Source: Mucilaginibacter rubeus (GTDB lineage: Bacteria > Bacteroidota > Bacteroidia > Sphingobacteriales > Sphingobacteriaceae). Taken from it: a stretch of DNA of 64,000 nt. The DNA is taken from NCBI RefSeq assembly GCF_003286415.2, contig NZ_CP043450.1, forward strand, positions 5,518,001 to 5,582,000, written 5' to 3'. The notes under the pieces were generated by a model. It saw nothing but the letters and a program-made list of their open reading frames with translations. It was not told the DNA's origin and did not search any database. Shown piece by piece: positions 44,065 through 51,894 of the stretch. Positions within the stretch are counted from its first letter, which is position 1; each line of letters opens with the position of its first letter. Made by a program: the position numbers and the translations under genes.

Positions 44065-44639
44065 CGTGGCTGATTCCAGCGCCCTTATTACCTACTAAAA
44101 CAGGATGGGCAACATTCTTGCTGATCCTGAATTTAAAATCCTTGAAAAGAAATATCAAGCGTAGTTAGACCTTAGGTATCAAAGAAATTTTTGATGTTTT
44201 TGATATCAAATAAACTTCTCCTGCTAAATTCATTTCAGGTAAACTAATTTGGCACCAAGCGTATGATCTGCCGATTGATCTTACTAAGATTTTCAATAAG
44301 TATTTTATTGACTAATTAACGAAAGGGGCTTTTCATAATTTGGCTTAATACACACTCCCACCACATTACCGCTTAAACAACCGGAAGCTCAAAACAGGAA
44401 AATTGTCAAGGGCCGCGGTGGTAGCCGCGGTTTATTATACCCATGACTGTTTTCCTGTGTCGCTACCTTTGTGACTGCGGTGTTGTGGCTATTATGCGCG
44501 GCTGGAAGGCAGGCATGTATGAGGAACCAATACTTGCCTGTGTGCGCCAGCGAGGCTGGCTGCGAAATGAAACCGGGCGCATGCCGCGGTGCAATACAGC
44601 AACCTGCCGCAGCTGCTTAGCCTGTTTATCTCACCTCCA
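44065..44639. other. 575-bp spacer, structured part only
   Basis: The first 300 bases are AT-rich with small palindromes around TTTTTGATGTTTTTGATATC. From 44391 it becomes GC-rich, holding the inverted-repeat element at 44394-44458 and a TACCTTTG box at 44464-44471. The 81-codon plus-strand frame at 44443 is overlapped by this structure and looks non-coding. Confidence 0.5.
44394..44458. other. Nested inverted-repeat element
   Basis: ACAGGAAAATTGTCAAGGG on the left imperfectly mirrors CCCATGACTGTTTTCCTGT on the right, enclosing CCGCGG-TGGTAG-CCGCGG at 44413-44430. A TACCTTTG promoter-like box follows on the plus strand. It may be a small RNA start, an operator or part of an origin. Confidence 0.45.
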
Positions 44640-45263
44640 TCACTTATTTGCTTTCACCTTTTCCAGCTTCCGCTTAGCCTCCTTCTGATCCTTTTCTGCC
44701 TGTGCAGCTACGGCTTCGGCAGCAATTATCGCCTGCTGTTTTGCCATTGCTTTTTCAGCCTTATCTATAAAACCCTTCGGATCCTCCGCCAGCTTTGTAT
44801 CGATGGTCTTAGCAAGCTTTGGATAAAGTGCCCTAACCAACCAGAAGTTATAAGCTTCACGATTCAGGTCATCATTTTGATGATAGAGATATAAAGTACT
44901 CCCGAATGATCCGGCTGTTATTATAAAACAAACCACCAGGCCAATGATCAAACTACTCGACCAGGCACCTAAATGGTGACTGTTTTTCACACGAATGACT
45001 TTCGGTACTGTCGCTACTACGCCATTTAATTCATCGATCTGCTGCTGGATCTTTTGATCGTTGTACCGTTTGTTAGCTATTTCAATCCGTGCCGTGATCG
45101 TTTCCAATGTACCCCGGTACTGTTCCAGAAAGCTCTTTAGAAACTCGGCCACGCTGGTTTCCATCACACTGATCCTACCGGCAAAACCCTGGATCAGCTC
45201 TTCCATAATATTTACCTTTTCTTCTAATTCTTCATTTTGCATAACAAATCGTTTTGAGGTCAA
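44640..45263 (-). CDS. Coiled-coil membrane protein of the mobilization operon
   Basis: 207 aa (or 200 aa from Met8, MQNEELEEKVN). Charged helical N-terminus (about 1-90), one membrane helix (SLIIGLVVCFIITAGSFGSTL, about 108-128, cited as LIIGLVVCFIITAG), and a Lys/Ala/Glu-rich C-terminal coiled coil. It follows the relaxase gene by 17 bp in the same direction, so a role at the membrane in mobilization is plausible. No named family is confirmed. Confidence 0.65.
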   Translation of the reverse strand: MTSKRFVMQNEELEEKVNIMEELIQGFAGRISVMETSVAEFLKSFLEQYRGTLETITARIEIANKRYNDQKIQQQIDELNGVVATVPKVIRVKNSHHLGAWSSSLIIGLVVCFIITAGSFGSTLYLYHQNDDLNREAYNFWLVRALYPKLAKTIDTKLAEDPKGFIDKAEKAMAKQQAIIAAEAVAAQAEKDQKEAKRKLEKVKANK

Positions 45264-45280
45264 TCTTAATTTTTATTCTT

Positions 45281-46261
45281 CTACCTGCTTATACCCTGTG
45301 ACCGGGAATGCTCCGCTTCGTGCTTCTTCCGTTTCCTGCGGGCAATATCTGCGTCACCCATTGGATCAGGTGGCCCGGCAACAAATTGTGGCTCCAATAG
45401 CACTTCCAATATGCCTTTACCTGTACCGGGGTTATGGCTGTATTCCGCCTGAACGCTCTCCCGGATTGACTCACGCAGCTGGTTCGCCACAAGTGGTTGA
45501 TTGGCTTCCCTTGCCGCATGATACTGCTGTACCTGTTGGTTTCGGTTTAAATTGGCATCAATACGGACAAAACTCAAGCTCCGGTCAATAGCGGAACCTT
45601 TCATTTTTATGTTGCCTTTTTCAAAGGAGATGCCCTGAACTTCATTGGTACCGCTACGGAATTTATAAGCAATGGTAATTCCCTGCCTGGCAAGCTGCCC
45701 TTCCAATTGTTTCCAGTTAGTGGCTGTTTTCATGTCTGCTTTGATAGCATCGTATAATTCGTACCTGACCTTCTCCCTGCCCTGTAACGACTGGCGGTTC
45801 ACCAGATCTTTGCCTTCGCCGATATGATAGCCGTATTTCAGGGTGATCTCCTTGCAGGCTTTTACATTCTTAGCGAAATTGTTTTTGTCACTAATGGTCT
45901 TGCCGTTATTATCCACCCGGTTGTAAACAATATGGAGATGCGGATGATCGCGGTCGCTGTGACGAACGATCACATACTGCGTAGTTCGGATTCCTACTTT
46001 TTCCATGTATTCTTTCGCCCGCTCCACCATGATATCATCGCTTAATTTAAGTAGGTCTTCCTTACTCCAGCTGAGTACCTGGTGTCCCACTGCTTTGCCG
46101 AGTTCGGGCCGCATTTTACGTTGCATGTTAAAATCCTGAATCATAGCATTAGCGTTCTGCATGCGAACGCCTTCGGCAGATAATATTTTAGCCTCCGGCT
46201 TGTTCACCACATAACGGACACAGCCGCCGAAGCTTCTCCCGGTGATCGGCTTACCCATCAT
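45281..46261 (-). CDS. Relaxase / mobilization nuclease (MobB type)
   Basis: About 326 aa from Met at 46261 (MMGKPITGRSFGG); a longer frame starts at 46279. The relaxase core is visible: GHQVLSWS (His60), YVIVRHSDRDHPHLHIVYNRV as the metal-binding HPHLH (His106, His108, His110) with following NRV. The family nicks oriT and stays linked to the DNA to start transfer. Basic C-terminus. It overlaps mobC, as usual in Bacteroidota mobilizable elements. Confidence 0.88.
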   Translation of the reverse strand: MMGKPITGRSFGGCVRYVVNKPEAKILSAEGVRMQNANAMIQDFNMQRKMRPELGKAVGHQVLSWSKEDLLKLSDDIMVERAKEYMEKVGIRTTQYVIVRHSDRDHPHLHIVYNRVDNNGKTISDKNNFAKNVKACKEITLKYGYHIGEGKDLVNRQSLQGREKVRYELYDAIKADMKTATNWKQLEGQLARQGITIAYKFRSGTNEVQGISFEKGNIKMKGSAIDRSLSFVRIDANLNRNQQVQQYHAAREANQPLVANQLRESIRESVQAEYSHNPGTGKGILEVLLEPQFVAGPPDPMGDADIARRKRKKHEAEHSRSQGISR

Positions 46262-46628
46262 GGCTGCTAAGTTTTGCAATTAATTCTTCTACCTGTTTAA
46301 GGATGGACTGGCATTTCATAGCAAGCGTAAAGAGGCCTGCTACGTGCGCCAGGTGGGTAAGCTGGTTAAGGTTATTTGCTACCCCAGCCAGCATCCTGAA
46401 CCAGCCGGTTTCTTCTACAGTGAAGCGCGGGAAAACCCTGGCACTTTTAGCTGCGCTGCGAAACCATTCACTGGGTTTAAGCCCGGCATTTTTCGCTCTT
46501 CCCTCGATCAAAATCCTCTCCGTTGGCGTTAAACGCACCATTAAAAAATCACTCCGCCTGATCGTTTTTTTGGGTCTGCCGGGGGTCCTCGCTTTTTCTA
46601 TTGTTTTATTTTCATTAGCTGTTAGCAT
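46251..46628 (-). CDS. mobC: MobC-family relaxosome accessory protein
   Basis: 125 aa. A basic N-terminus (KKTIRRSDFLMVRLTPTE) has a ribbon-helix-helix look and is followed by the MobC signature region GVANNLNQLTHLAHVAG. It binds near oriT and helps the relaxase open DNA. First gene of the mob unit; about 40 bp upstream of its start lies the three-way-junction sequence taken as an oriT candidate. Confidence 0.85.
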   Translation of the reverse strand: MLTANENKTIEKARTPGRPKKTIRRSDFLMVRLTPTERILIEGRAKNAGLKPSEWFRSAAKSARVFPRFTVEETGWFRMLAGVANNLNQLTHLAHVAGLFTLAMKCQSILKQVEELIAKLSSHDG

Positions 46629-46670
46629 GTGTTCTTTTCATTTTTTGTTGCTATAAAAGTTCGACCAACG

Positions 46671-46740
46671 GGAGCGAGTTCCGAATCACCCCGTTGGGGT
46701 GAATTCGGGTTTTTGTGTAGCAAAAACATTAACTCGCTCC
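46671..46740. other. Three-way-junction sequence, oriT candidate
   Basis: A perfect 10-bp outer stem, GGAGCGAGTT (46671-46680) with AACTCGCTCC (46731-46740), encloses two adjacent hairpins. Hairpin 1 is CCGAATCACCCC/GGGGTGAATTCGG at 46681-46708. Hairpin 2 is GTTTTTG-TGTAG-CAAAAAC at 46709-46727. An alternative pairing CCAACGGG/CCCGTTGG (46665, 46690) competes with hairpin 1. The position just upstream of mobC suits oriT; a structured 5' leader is the other option. Confidence 0.55.
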
Positions 46741-46835
46741 TTACAATTCGAAAAATGGGCCGGTTATATATTCAGCTATCTGTATATATGCTTGGTACAG
46801 CAAGCCCGTATCCGTAGCCCATGTCAAAATTTGAC

Positions 46836-47753
46836 TTAGCGCCCAATTCCCCGGCTCCTTTCTTCCGGTGCTCTGCGCCGGATCTGCGGTTGTAAAGAAG
46901 CCTTTTTTTGGGCAGCCAGGTACTCATTGATGTCGTTAAAACCCTTGTAAAAGTCTGATGCATCGGTGAAGCTGATACCCACAGCCTGCAACTTTTCCGC
47001 AGCTGCAATTCCGGCCTTGTCATGGTTGAGCATCAGAAAAACTTCCGAGTAGCTCTTTAAAATGGGCACCGCTCTTTCGGCCAGCGCAACAGAATTCAGG
47101 ATGATAAAATCAGACTGAGGTTTGCCTCCCTTCAATTGCAAAAGCGACAGGAAATCAGTAAAACCTTCCAGTACGATGGTGGTTTTATGACAGCCGCCAA
47201 TGATGGTAATGTCCTTGGGCGACGATGCCCCTTTGAACCAGTTATTCCGCAGCTCGTAACCACCCGAACGGTTGGTAAACCCAATGGCGAAATACGGTTT
47301 GCCACTTATTGTAAAATCGACCTCTTTGCAATAGGTAGTGGCAACTGCCGGATCAACCCCGCGTGTTTTCAGGTAGGCGATCAAAGCAGGATGTTCAAGC
47401 GCTTTCACGCCGGTAATGATCACCGGATTTTCCGGCTGGGGTTCTGCCTTTCGCGAAGCTTGCTGATGAAAAGAAAAATCATGATTGCCATTATTCAAAC
47501 GCTCCAGGAATTCTTCAACAGAACAATGATGCATTCGTATGCCCAGGTCAATCAAATTACCTCCGGTACCTTCGCCAAAATCCATCCAGGCATTAAGCTT
47601 GGTATTTACTTTGAATGAAGCGGTCTTTTCGTCCCGCAGTGGTGATAAGTACCAATAGTTATGAGCTTTAATCCGTTGCGGCTGAATACCGCATTTCTCC
47701 AGGTAACTAATGATAGAGATCTTTCTGGCTTCCGCGCAATTTAAAGTTTTCAT
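46836..47753 (-). CDS. Toprim/primase-like replication protein
   Basis: 305 aa from the preferred ATG at 47753 (MKTLNCAEARKISIISYLEK); a frame 20 codons longer starts at 47813 but the family normally begins at this motif. Residues 15-110 resemble a CHC2-like primase N-domain (YWYLSPLRDEKTASFKVN, WMDFGEGTGGNLIDLG). A toprim-like domain follows (TTIVLEGFTDFLSLL, EVFLMLNHDKAG). It likely primes element DNA after transfer. It belongs to the core module with the helicase upstream. Confidence 0.8.
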   Translation of the reverse strand: MKTLNCAEARKISIISYLEKCGIQPQRIKAHNYWYLSPLRDEKTASFKVNTKLNAWMDFGEGTGGNLIDLGIRMHHCSVEEFLERLNNGNHDFSFHQQASRKAEPQPENPVIITGVKALEHPALIAYLKTRGVDPAVATTYCKEVDFTISGKPYFAIGFTNRSGGYELRNNWFKGASSPKDITIIGGCHKTTIVLEGFTDFLSLLQLKGGKPQSDFIILNSVALAERAVPILKSYSEVFLMLNHDKAGIAAAEKLQAVGISFTDASDFYKGFNDINEYLAAQKKASLQPQIRRRAPEERSRGIGR

Positions 47754-47970
47754 GTATTTTTGTAATTTATTTGATGATTCGATGAAACCATCACTTAATA
47801 CCCTATTTTTCAATTAATTAACTCATCATCGTTTGTTCATCAAATTTGTTATCAAATCATTCCGATGATTTTTTCTTTCATCGGCATTAGGAGTTGATGA
47901 TTTTTTGATGAAGCATTGATGACTATATTCTTTTGATTATCAATAAATTAAATTATCCATCACCAAATCA

Positions 47971-49170
47971 TCAGGAGTCATTGATCTTTTCAATCGCTTT
48001 GATACTCATGTTAAAGTAGCGGCCTTTCTGCGTGCTCTCATAGATCGTACCGTCCGGCCCGATCTTGTACTGATTGTAGGAGTTGGAATTGGCAGCCGGT
48101 TTTAGGTTCCATACGTTCTGTAGCACCCTGCGAATAGCGGTGGTATCATGGTTGCGAAAACCTTTTTTATTGAGCCAGTCCTGTACATCGCCTACACAAA
48201 ATTTCACTTCCTCTACTTCCTTTCCGTCCGCAATTGTCAATAGTATCCCTGCAATTTCTAACTCCAGTTTGTTCCGGTTTTGCCGGATAACTTTTTTGAG
48301 CGCCGGTGTAGCGATCTGCTGGGCGGTAAACCACATCCGGCTTTGTTTTGGCGTGGAAAGCTTCCTACCTGTCAGGTAGTGAATGAATAAAGGAATTTCC
48401 TTTTTAAGAGCGCCTAATAAGCCCTGATCTTCGTTTTCAAATACGGGTATCTTACGTATCCAATAACGGGTTTCGCCGGGGTCAACCAGTACAAAATTAT
48501 CCTCGTTATTACTGCATAAAATAAACTTGCCGAAAAATTCGATTTCCTGTCTGTCCTGTCCTTTGGCCTCGGATTTGTAGAATGTGGCAGTACTAAGATT
48601 TTTCAGACGCTCGGAGTCTTCCCGACGTTCCAAAAAAGTTTCATCCACTCCTATGATGACCTTATGCGCCCATTCTGCGTTAAAGTTTGAACGAAAGTCT
48701 TCGTTTGTGTTTATGGTCATGTTATCCCCGAAAACCGCTTTCAGCAGGTTTAAAAAAGTGGTCTTGCCTGTATTCCGCTCGGTGCTAACCAGGCAAAGGA
48801 TGGGCAGCATCTGCATCGGCATTTCGAGCAGTATTTTTAAATAATCCAAACCGTATTCGAGCTGGTCGCCGAAAATATGACTTAAGTAGGTCAGCGTTCG
48901 TTCTGGCTGGCCAATCTTCGGAACATGTATAAATGGATGATACCGATTATAGAAACTGCCGATAAAACGCTGGTAATGCAGGTGTGACGGTACAAAGCAA
49001 AAGCCATCATACTTAGGTATTCCAGACAGATAGCTCTTGCCATGATCTTGCTTAATGCACTCTACCGACCAGGGAAGGAGCAATGTCATGCGGTCGCCCG
49101 AAGCGAGAGGTTTTTGAACGATCTTGTAATAGGCAGTGCCGATTCGGAGATAAGGATATTCCTGTTCCAT
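47971..49170 (-). CDS. Primase-helicase / DUF5906-type ATPase
   Basis: About 399 aa from ATG 49170 (MEQEYPYLRIGTAYYKIV), which avoids overlap with the upstream HTH gene; a longer frame starts at 49230. SF3-like ATPase core: Walker A STERNTGKTTFLN, Walker B-like HKVIIGVDETFLE and sensor-like FILCSNNEDNF. The C-terminus has a winged-helix-like part. It unwinds element DNA in replication or maintenance (inferred from family). It is 217 bp upstream of the toprim gene. Confidence 0.78.
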   Translation of the reverse strand: MEQEYPYLRIGTAYYKIVQKPLASGDRMTLLLPWSVECIKQDHGKSYLSGIPKYDGFCFVPSHLHYQRFIGSFYNRYHPFIHVPKIGQPERTLTYLSHIFGDQLEYGLDYLKILLEMPMQMLPILCLVSTERNTGKTTFLNLLKAVFGDNMTINTNEDFRSNFNAEWAHKVIIGVDETFLERREDSERLKNLSTATFYKSEAKGQDRQEIEFFGKFILCSNNEDNFVLVDPGETRYWIRKIPVFENEDQGLLGALKKEIPLFIHYLTGRKLSTPKQSRMWFTAQQIATPALKKVIRQNRNKLELEIAGILLTIADGKEVEEVKFCVGDVQDWLNKKGFRNHDTTAIRRVLQNVWNLKPAANSNSYNQYKIGPDGTIYESTQKGRYFNMSIKAIEKINDS

Positions 49171-49177
49171 ATTCCCC

Positions 49178-49525
49178 TTATTTTCTGCGCATACGGCGTT
49201 TAAAAACAAAATTTTCTGCCTTCTCAGCAATTTCTTTGTCAGTTAGCCTTTTATGGGACATTAGCCAGCTAATAATCTCCTTTTTAGAGAACCTGACACC
49301 ACCATTAGGAAGGACAATGCAGGGAATCTTTCCTGCGGATTTTAACTGGTAAAGGGTTTGGCGTGCGTAACCTGTAGTTCTCTCTGCTACCTCATAGCCC
49401 CCTATTTCATCTTCGTCGCTTGGCAGCAGTAGTGGTACGGGCAAAGATGTTGCGGATTCTTTTAAAATGGTTAACAGATCTGATACTTTAAGATCTATTA
49501 CCCTGGTGTTTTCATTGATATTCAT
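49178..49525 (-). CDS. Helix-turn-helix / excisionase-like protein
   Basis: 115 aa from ATG 49525 (MNINENTRVIDLKVSDLLTI). Residues 45-85 fit the HTH_17 excisionase type: GGYEVAERTTGYARQTLYQL, IPCIVLPNGGVRFSKKEIISWL (cited as GGVRFSKKEIISWL). A basic C-terminus (FKRRMRRK) follows. It may act in excision with the integrase or regulate the replication genes that start 8 bp downstream. Confidence 0.75.
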   Translation of the reverse strand: MNINENTRVIDLKVSDLLTILKESATSLPVPLLLPSDEDEIGGYEVAERTTGYARQTLYQLKSAGKIPCIVLPNGGVRFSKKEIISWLMSHKRLTDKEIAEKAENFVFKRRMRRK

Positions 49526-49654
49526 TCGACCTCCGTTTTGATTAACGGAAGCAAAAAAATAGAACAAAATAGAGTAATACGACCGATTGGGCGGTATCGT
49601 ACGAACGTACTTTATGTCGTGCTTACAAACTTTATGGAGTTCTATCCAAAACTT

Positions 49655-50614
49655 TTATTCTATCAAGATTGATTTATATACTTCGACATAATCATCTGGT
49701 AAGGTTTTGAATCTTTCGTTCTCCAATACAACAAGACCTTTGTTTTGACCAATCACAAAAACGGAATGCAATAATCCCCTGTGACTTTTTTTCAAAATAT
49801 CCTCCGAAAGTATTTTGCGGTCCTTAATGCAGTATTTAAGGAAACCTGCCAACGTTTTATCCGGCGCACCATTACGTATAATTTCGGTAAGCTCTATTTT
49901 TCCCTGCTCATTATATTTAAAAAGTGGCCCGTCTTTACTGTACCTGTTTAGGTCATCTACCAATTTTTTAAACGACATTTCCTTTTCTTCTGCTGTTTTA
50001 CCTTGCCGCCAAAAATCATAGAATGTCTGTGGCTTACGCAATAATTGAAAGTCCCCTTTGTCTATCTGACCAAGTGCAGAAAGTTGCTTTTGCCAATCTT
50101 TGCTCCAAAACAGATAGAAAACAGCGTCGATATTTTTCTTGTTTCCGCCAGGAAATACCTGACCAATCAAGACGTAGCCGATAAAACAAGTAATTATAAA
50201 TCCCAAAAGACTGATAGCAACGAAATAAGTATCTTTAGAATAGCCCCCAAAAATCAAAAACAAAAGGCCGAGCGATAGAAATGACAGGCCATAGAAAATC
50301 ATCAGCAGGTAGTGAAAAATGCTTACATTAATATAAAACAGCCGAAGCTTGTTAACCTCTATCGGATCAAGCCCCTCAAAATTAACCTTAACCTGCAATA
50401 AACGCTCCTGTGTTGGTAAATGATGAAAACGGCCACTAAGCTCATCCTGCCAGTTTTTAAAACTTACAGATAAAAACAATTGAACGGGTAATAGCCAAAT
50501 GCCTAATATGCCAAAAGTAATAATCAGCGGCAAGCGTATTCCGGGAACCAAAAGGTAGACCAGGGTAAAGGCAATTACTAAACCGATTTCAAAGAAAACC
50601 TTTCTCATATTCAA
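49655..50614 (-). CDS. Membrane protein coupled to the integrase gene
   Basis: 319 aa. Two N-terminal helices (FEIGLVIAFTLVYLLVPGI, LIITFGILGIWLLPVQLFL) and two more (FHYLLMIFYGLSFLSLGLLF, FVAISLLGFIITCFIGYVLI), then a soluble region of about 150 residues. No family recognised. Its start overlaps the integrase stop by 4 bases (50611-50614), so it is translated with the integrase, an unusual coupling. Confidence 0.6.
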   Translation of the reverse strand: MNMRKVFFEIGLVIAFTLVYLLVPGIRLPLIITFGILGIWLLPVQLFLSVSFKNWQDELSGRFHHLPTQERLLQVKVNFEGLDPIEVNKLRLFYINVSIFHYLLMIFYGLSFLSLGLLFLIFGGYSKDTYFVAISLLGFIITCFIGYVLIGQVFPGGNKKNIDAVFYLFWSKDWQKQLSALGQIDKGDFQLLRKPQTFYDFWRQGKTAEEKEMSFKKLVDDLNRYSKDGPLFKYNEQGKIELTEIIRNGAPDKTLAGFLKYCIKDRKILSEDILKKSHRGLLHSVFVIGQNKGLVVLENERFKTLPDDYVEVYKSILIE

Positions 50615-51687
50615 AGTTTAGGAAATTTCAACATTTCGTTTCGTTTCTTCTCGTCAACGATTTTGGCGTAGATTTGGGTCATTTCAATTTTACTGTGCCC
50701 CAGCAATTCTTTCATAGTATATATGTCGATTCCAAAAGTCAGGCCGATGGTTGCAAACGTGTGACGGGCAGCGTGAAAATGGAGATTTTTTTTCAGACCA
50801 GCTTCCAATGCCCAGAATTTTAAGTAAACATTTACCACCTGACTCGTTGGCAAATCCCAAAACACTTTTTTATTTGTAGGATGCTTTACCACTTTTGCAA
50901 TAATCATTTTTGCTTCATCGGCCAATGGTACAGTAACAATTTTCTTTGTCGTTTTCGCCGGCCGAAATATCAACTGATCGTTAACAATTTCATCGTAATG
51001 CAACTTCTTAATATCCGAAAAACGCAAACCAGTAAAACAAGAAAATATAAAAGCTTCCCTGATCTGGCTGTTACCTCTTTTGGGAACGAAATTAGCTAAG
51101 GTTCTAACTTCTTCAATAGTGAGCGTGGTGCGCTCCGAGTCTTCCTCCTCGATAATCCTAAAATTACCAAATGGAGAAGCTTGAATAATCCCTTTAATTA
51201 CTAGCTTATTGAAATGCTGCCTAAACACAGACATGTAAGCATTAGTTGTATTTCTGCTAACCTGATTAAGAAGATAACTCTGAAACCTATCTAAAAATTC
51301 TTCATCTACTTCCTGGAATAATATGGTTCGTTTTGGGCAATACTTTCCGAGATGAATGATCAAGCATTCCAGTTTATAATTAAATTTCTTTGCAAGGCAT
51401 TGGTCAAGATAATCCTGAAGATGATAATTGATCTTGGCAGGTTGCTTATAACCATGCTCCGAGAAATTCAGTTCGTCCTCCCGTTTATTACGCAGTGCTT
51501 TAATAATCTTCATTTTTTCTTTATCAGCCTCGCTAACACGGCTTGCTGCATCAGAATAGTCTTTATCTACATAAATCTTAAGAAACTCGTAGTTGCGTTT
51601 ACTTTTACCCTCACCGGTGTTGGAATAGACATCCAAATAAGCACTAAATTTGCCTGTGCTTAGCTTTTTATATCTAATAGTTACCAT
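50611..51687 (-). CDS. Tyrosine recombinase / integrase
   Basis: 358 aa. An N-terminal SAM-like core-binding domain (about 100-200, LNQVSRNTTNAYMSVFRQHF) precedes the catalytic domain with Arg in SCFTGLRFSDIKKL, the box-II HAARHTF, and the Tyr nucleophile in GHSKIEMTQIYAKI. It inserts and excises the island. It lies at the right end, 200 bp from hemW, with GTAAC-type arm motifs beside it, as expected for an integrase next to its att site. Confidence 0.93.
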   Translation of the reverse strand: MVTIRYKKLSTGKFSAYLDVYSNTGEGKSKRNYEFLKIYVDKDYSDAASRVSEADKEKMKIIKALRNKREDELNFSEHGYKQPAKINYHLQDYLDQCLAKKFNYKLECLIIHLGKYCPKRTILFQEVDEEFLDRFQSYLLNQVSRNTTNAYMSVFRQHFNKLVIKGIIQASPFGNFRIIEEEDSERTTLTIEEVRTLANFVPKRGNSQIREAFIFSCFTGLRFSDIKKLHYDEIVNDQLIFRPAKTTKKIVTVPLADEAKMIIAKVVKHPTNKKVFWDLPTSQVVNVYLKFWALEAGLKKNLHFHAARHTFATIGLTFGIDIYTMKELLGHSKIEMTQIYAKIVDEKKRNEMLKFPKL

Positions 51688-51707
51688 GACTTATCGATTA
51701 GTGTTTA

Positions 51708-51894
51708 TTTGTTACTTTTGTTACTCATGAAACATACATAGTAACGACCGAGTAACAAAAATAACGTAAATAGACTAAAAATACAAAAGATCAATAAAGC
51801 CATTAAAACATTTTAATCATTGATAATTAGTAAATTAACATCATTAACCTATCCCATTCTTTGGGGGATTATATACTCTTAAAATTATGGCAGG
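51708..51894. other. Right island end and attR
   Basis: Inverted GTTAC motifs (51708-51725) and direct GTAAC motifs (51740-51757) lie just outside the integrase gene, followed by about 130 bases of AT-rich DNA to ATGGCAGG at 51887-51894, the start of hemW and proposed crossover core. No TAnnTTTG box is found here for hemW, so its current promoter is unclear. Confidence 0.6.

Larger units (their letters stand above)
28887..51886. mobile_element. Integrative mobilizable element / defence island at hemW
   Basis: About 23 kb bounded by ATGGCAGG at 28887-28894 and again at 51887-51894, where it opens intact hemW. A tyrosine integrase sits at the right end. GTAAC-type arm motifs lie at both ends (28936-28956, 51708-51725, 51740-51757). 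The core is a relaxase, MobC, toprim and primase-helicase; no T4SS genes are seen, so transfer would need a helper. The cargo (29216-43116) is nuclease-, ATPase- and membrane-effector-like. All genes but one XRE regulator run on the minus strand. Confidence 0.8.

Noticed and set aside
44443..44688. 81-codon plus-strand Cys-rich frame
   Set aside because: It overlaps the palindromic element and the 3' end of the gene at 44640 on the other strand; no family is recognised.
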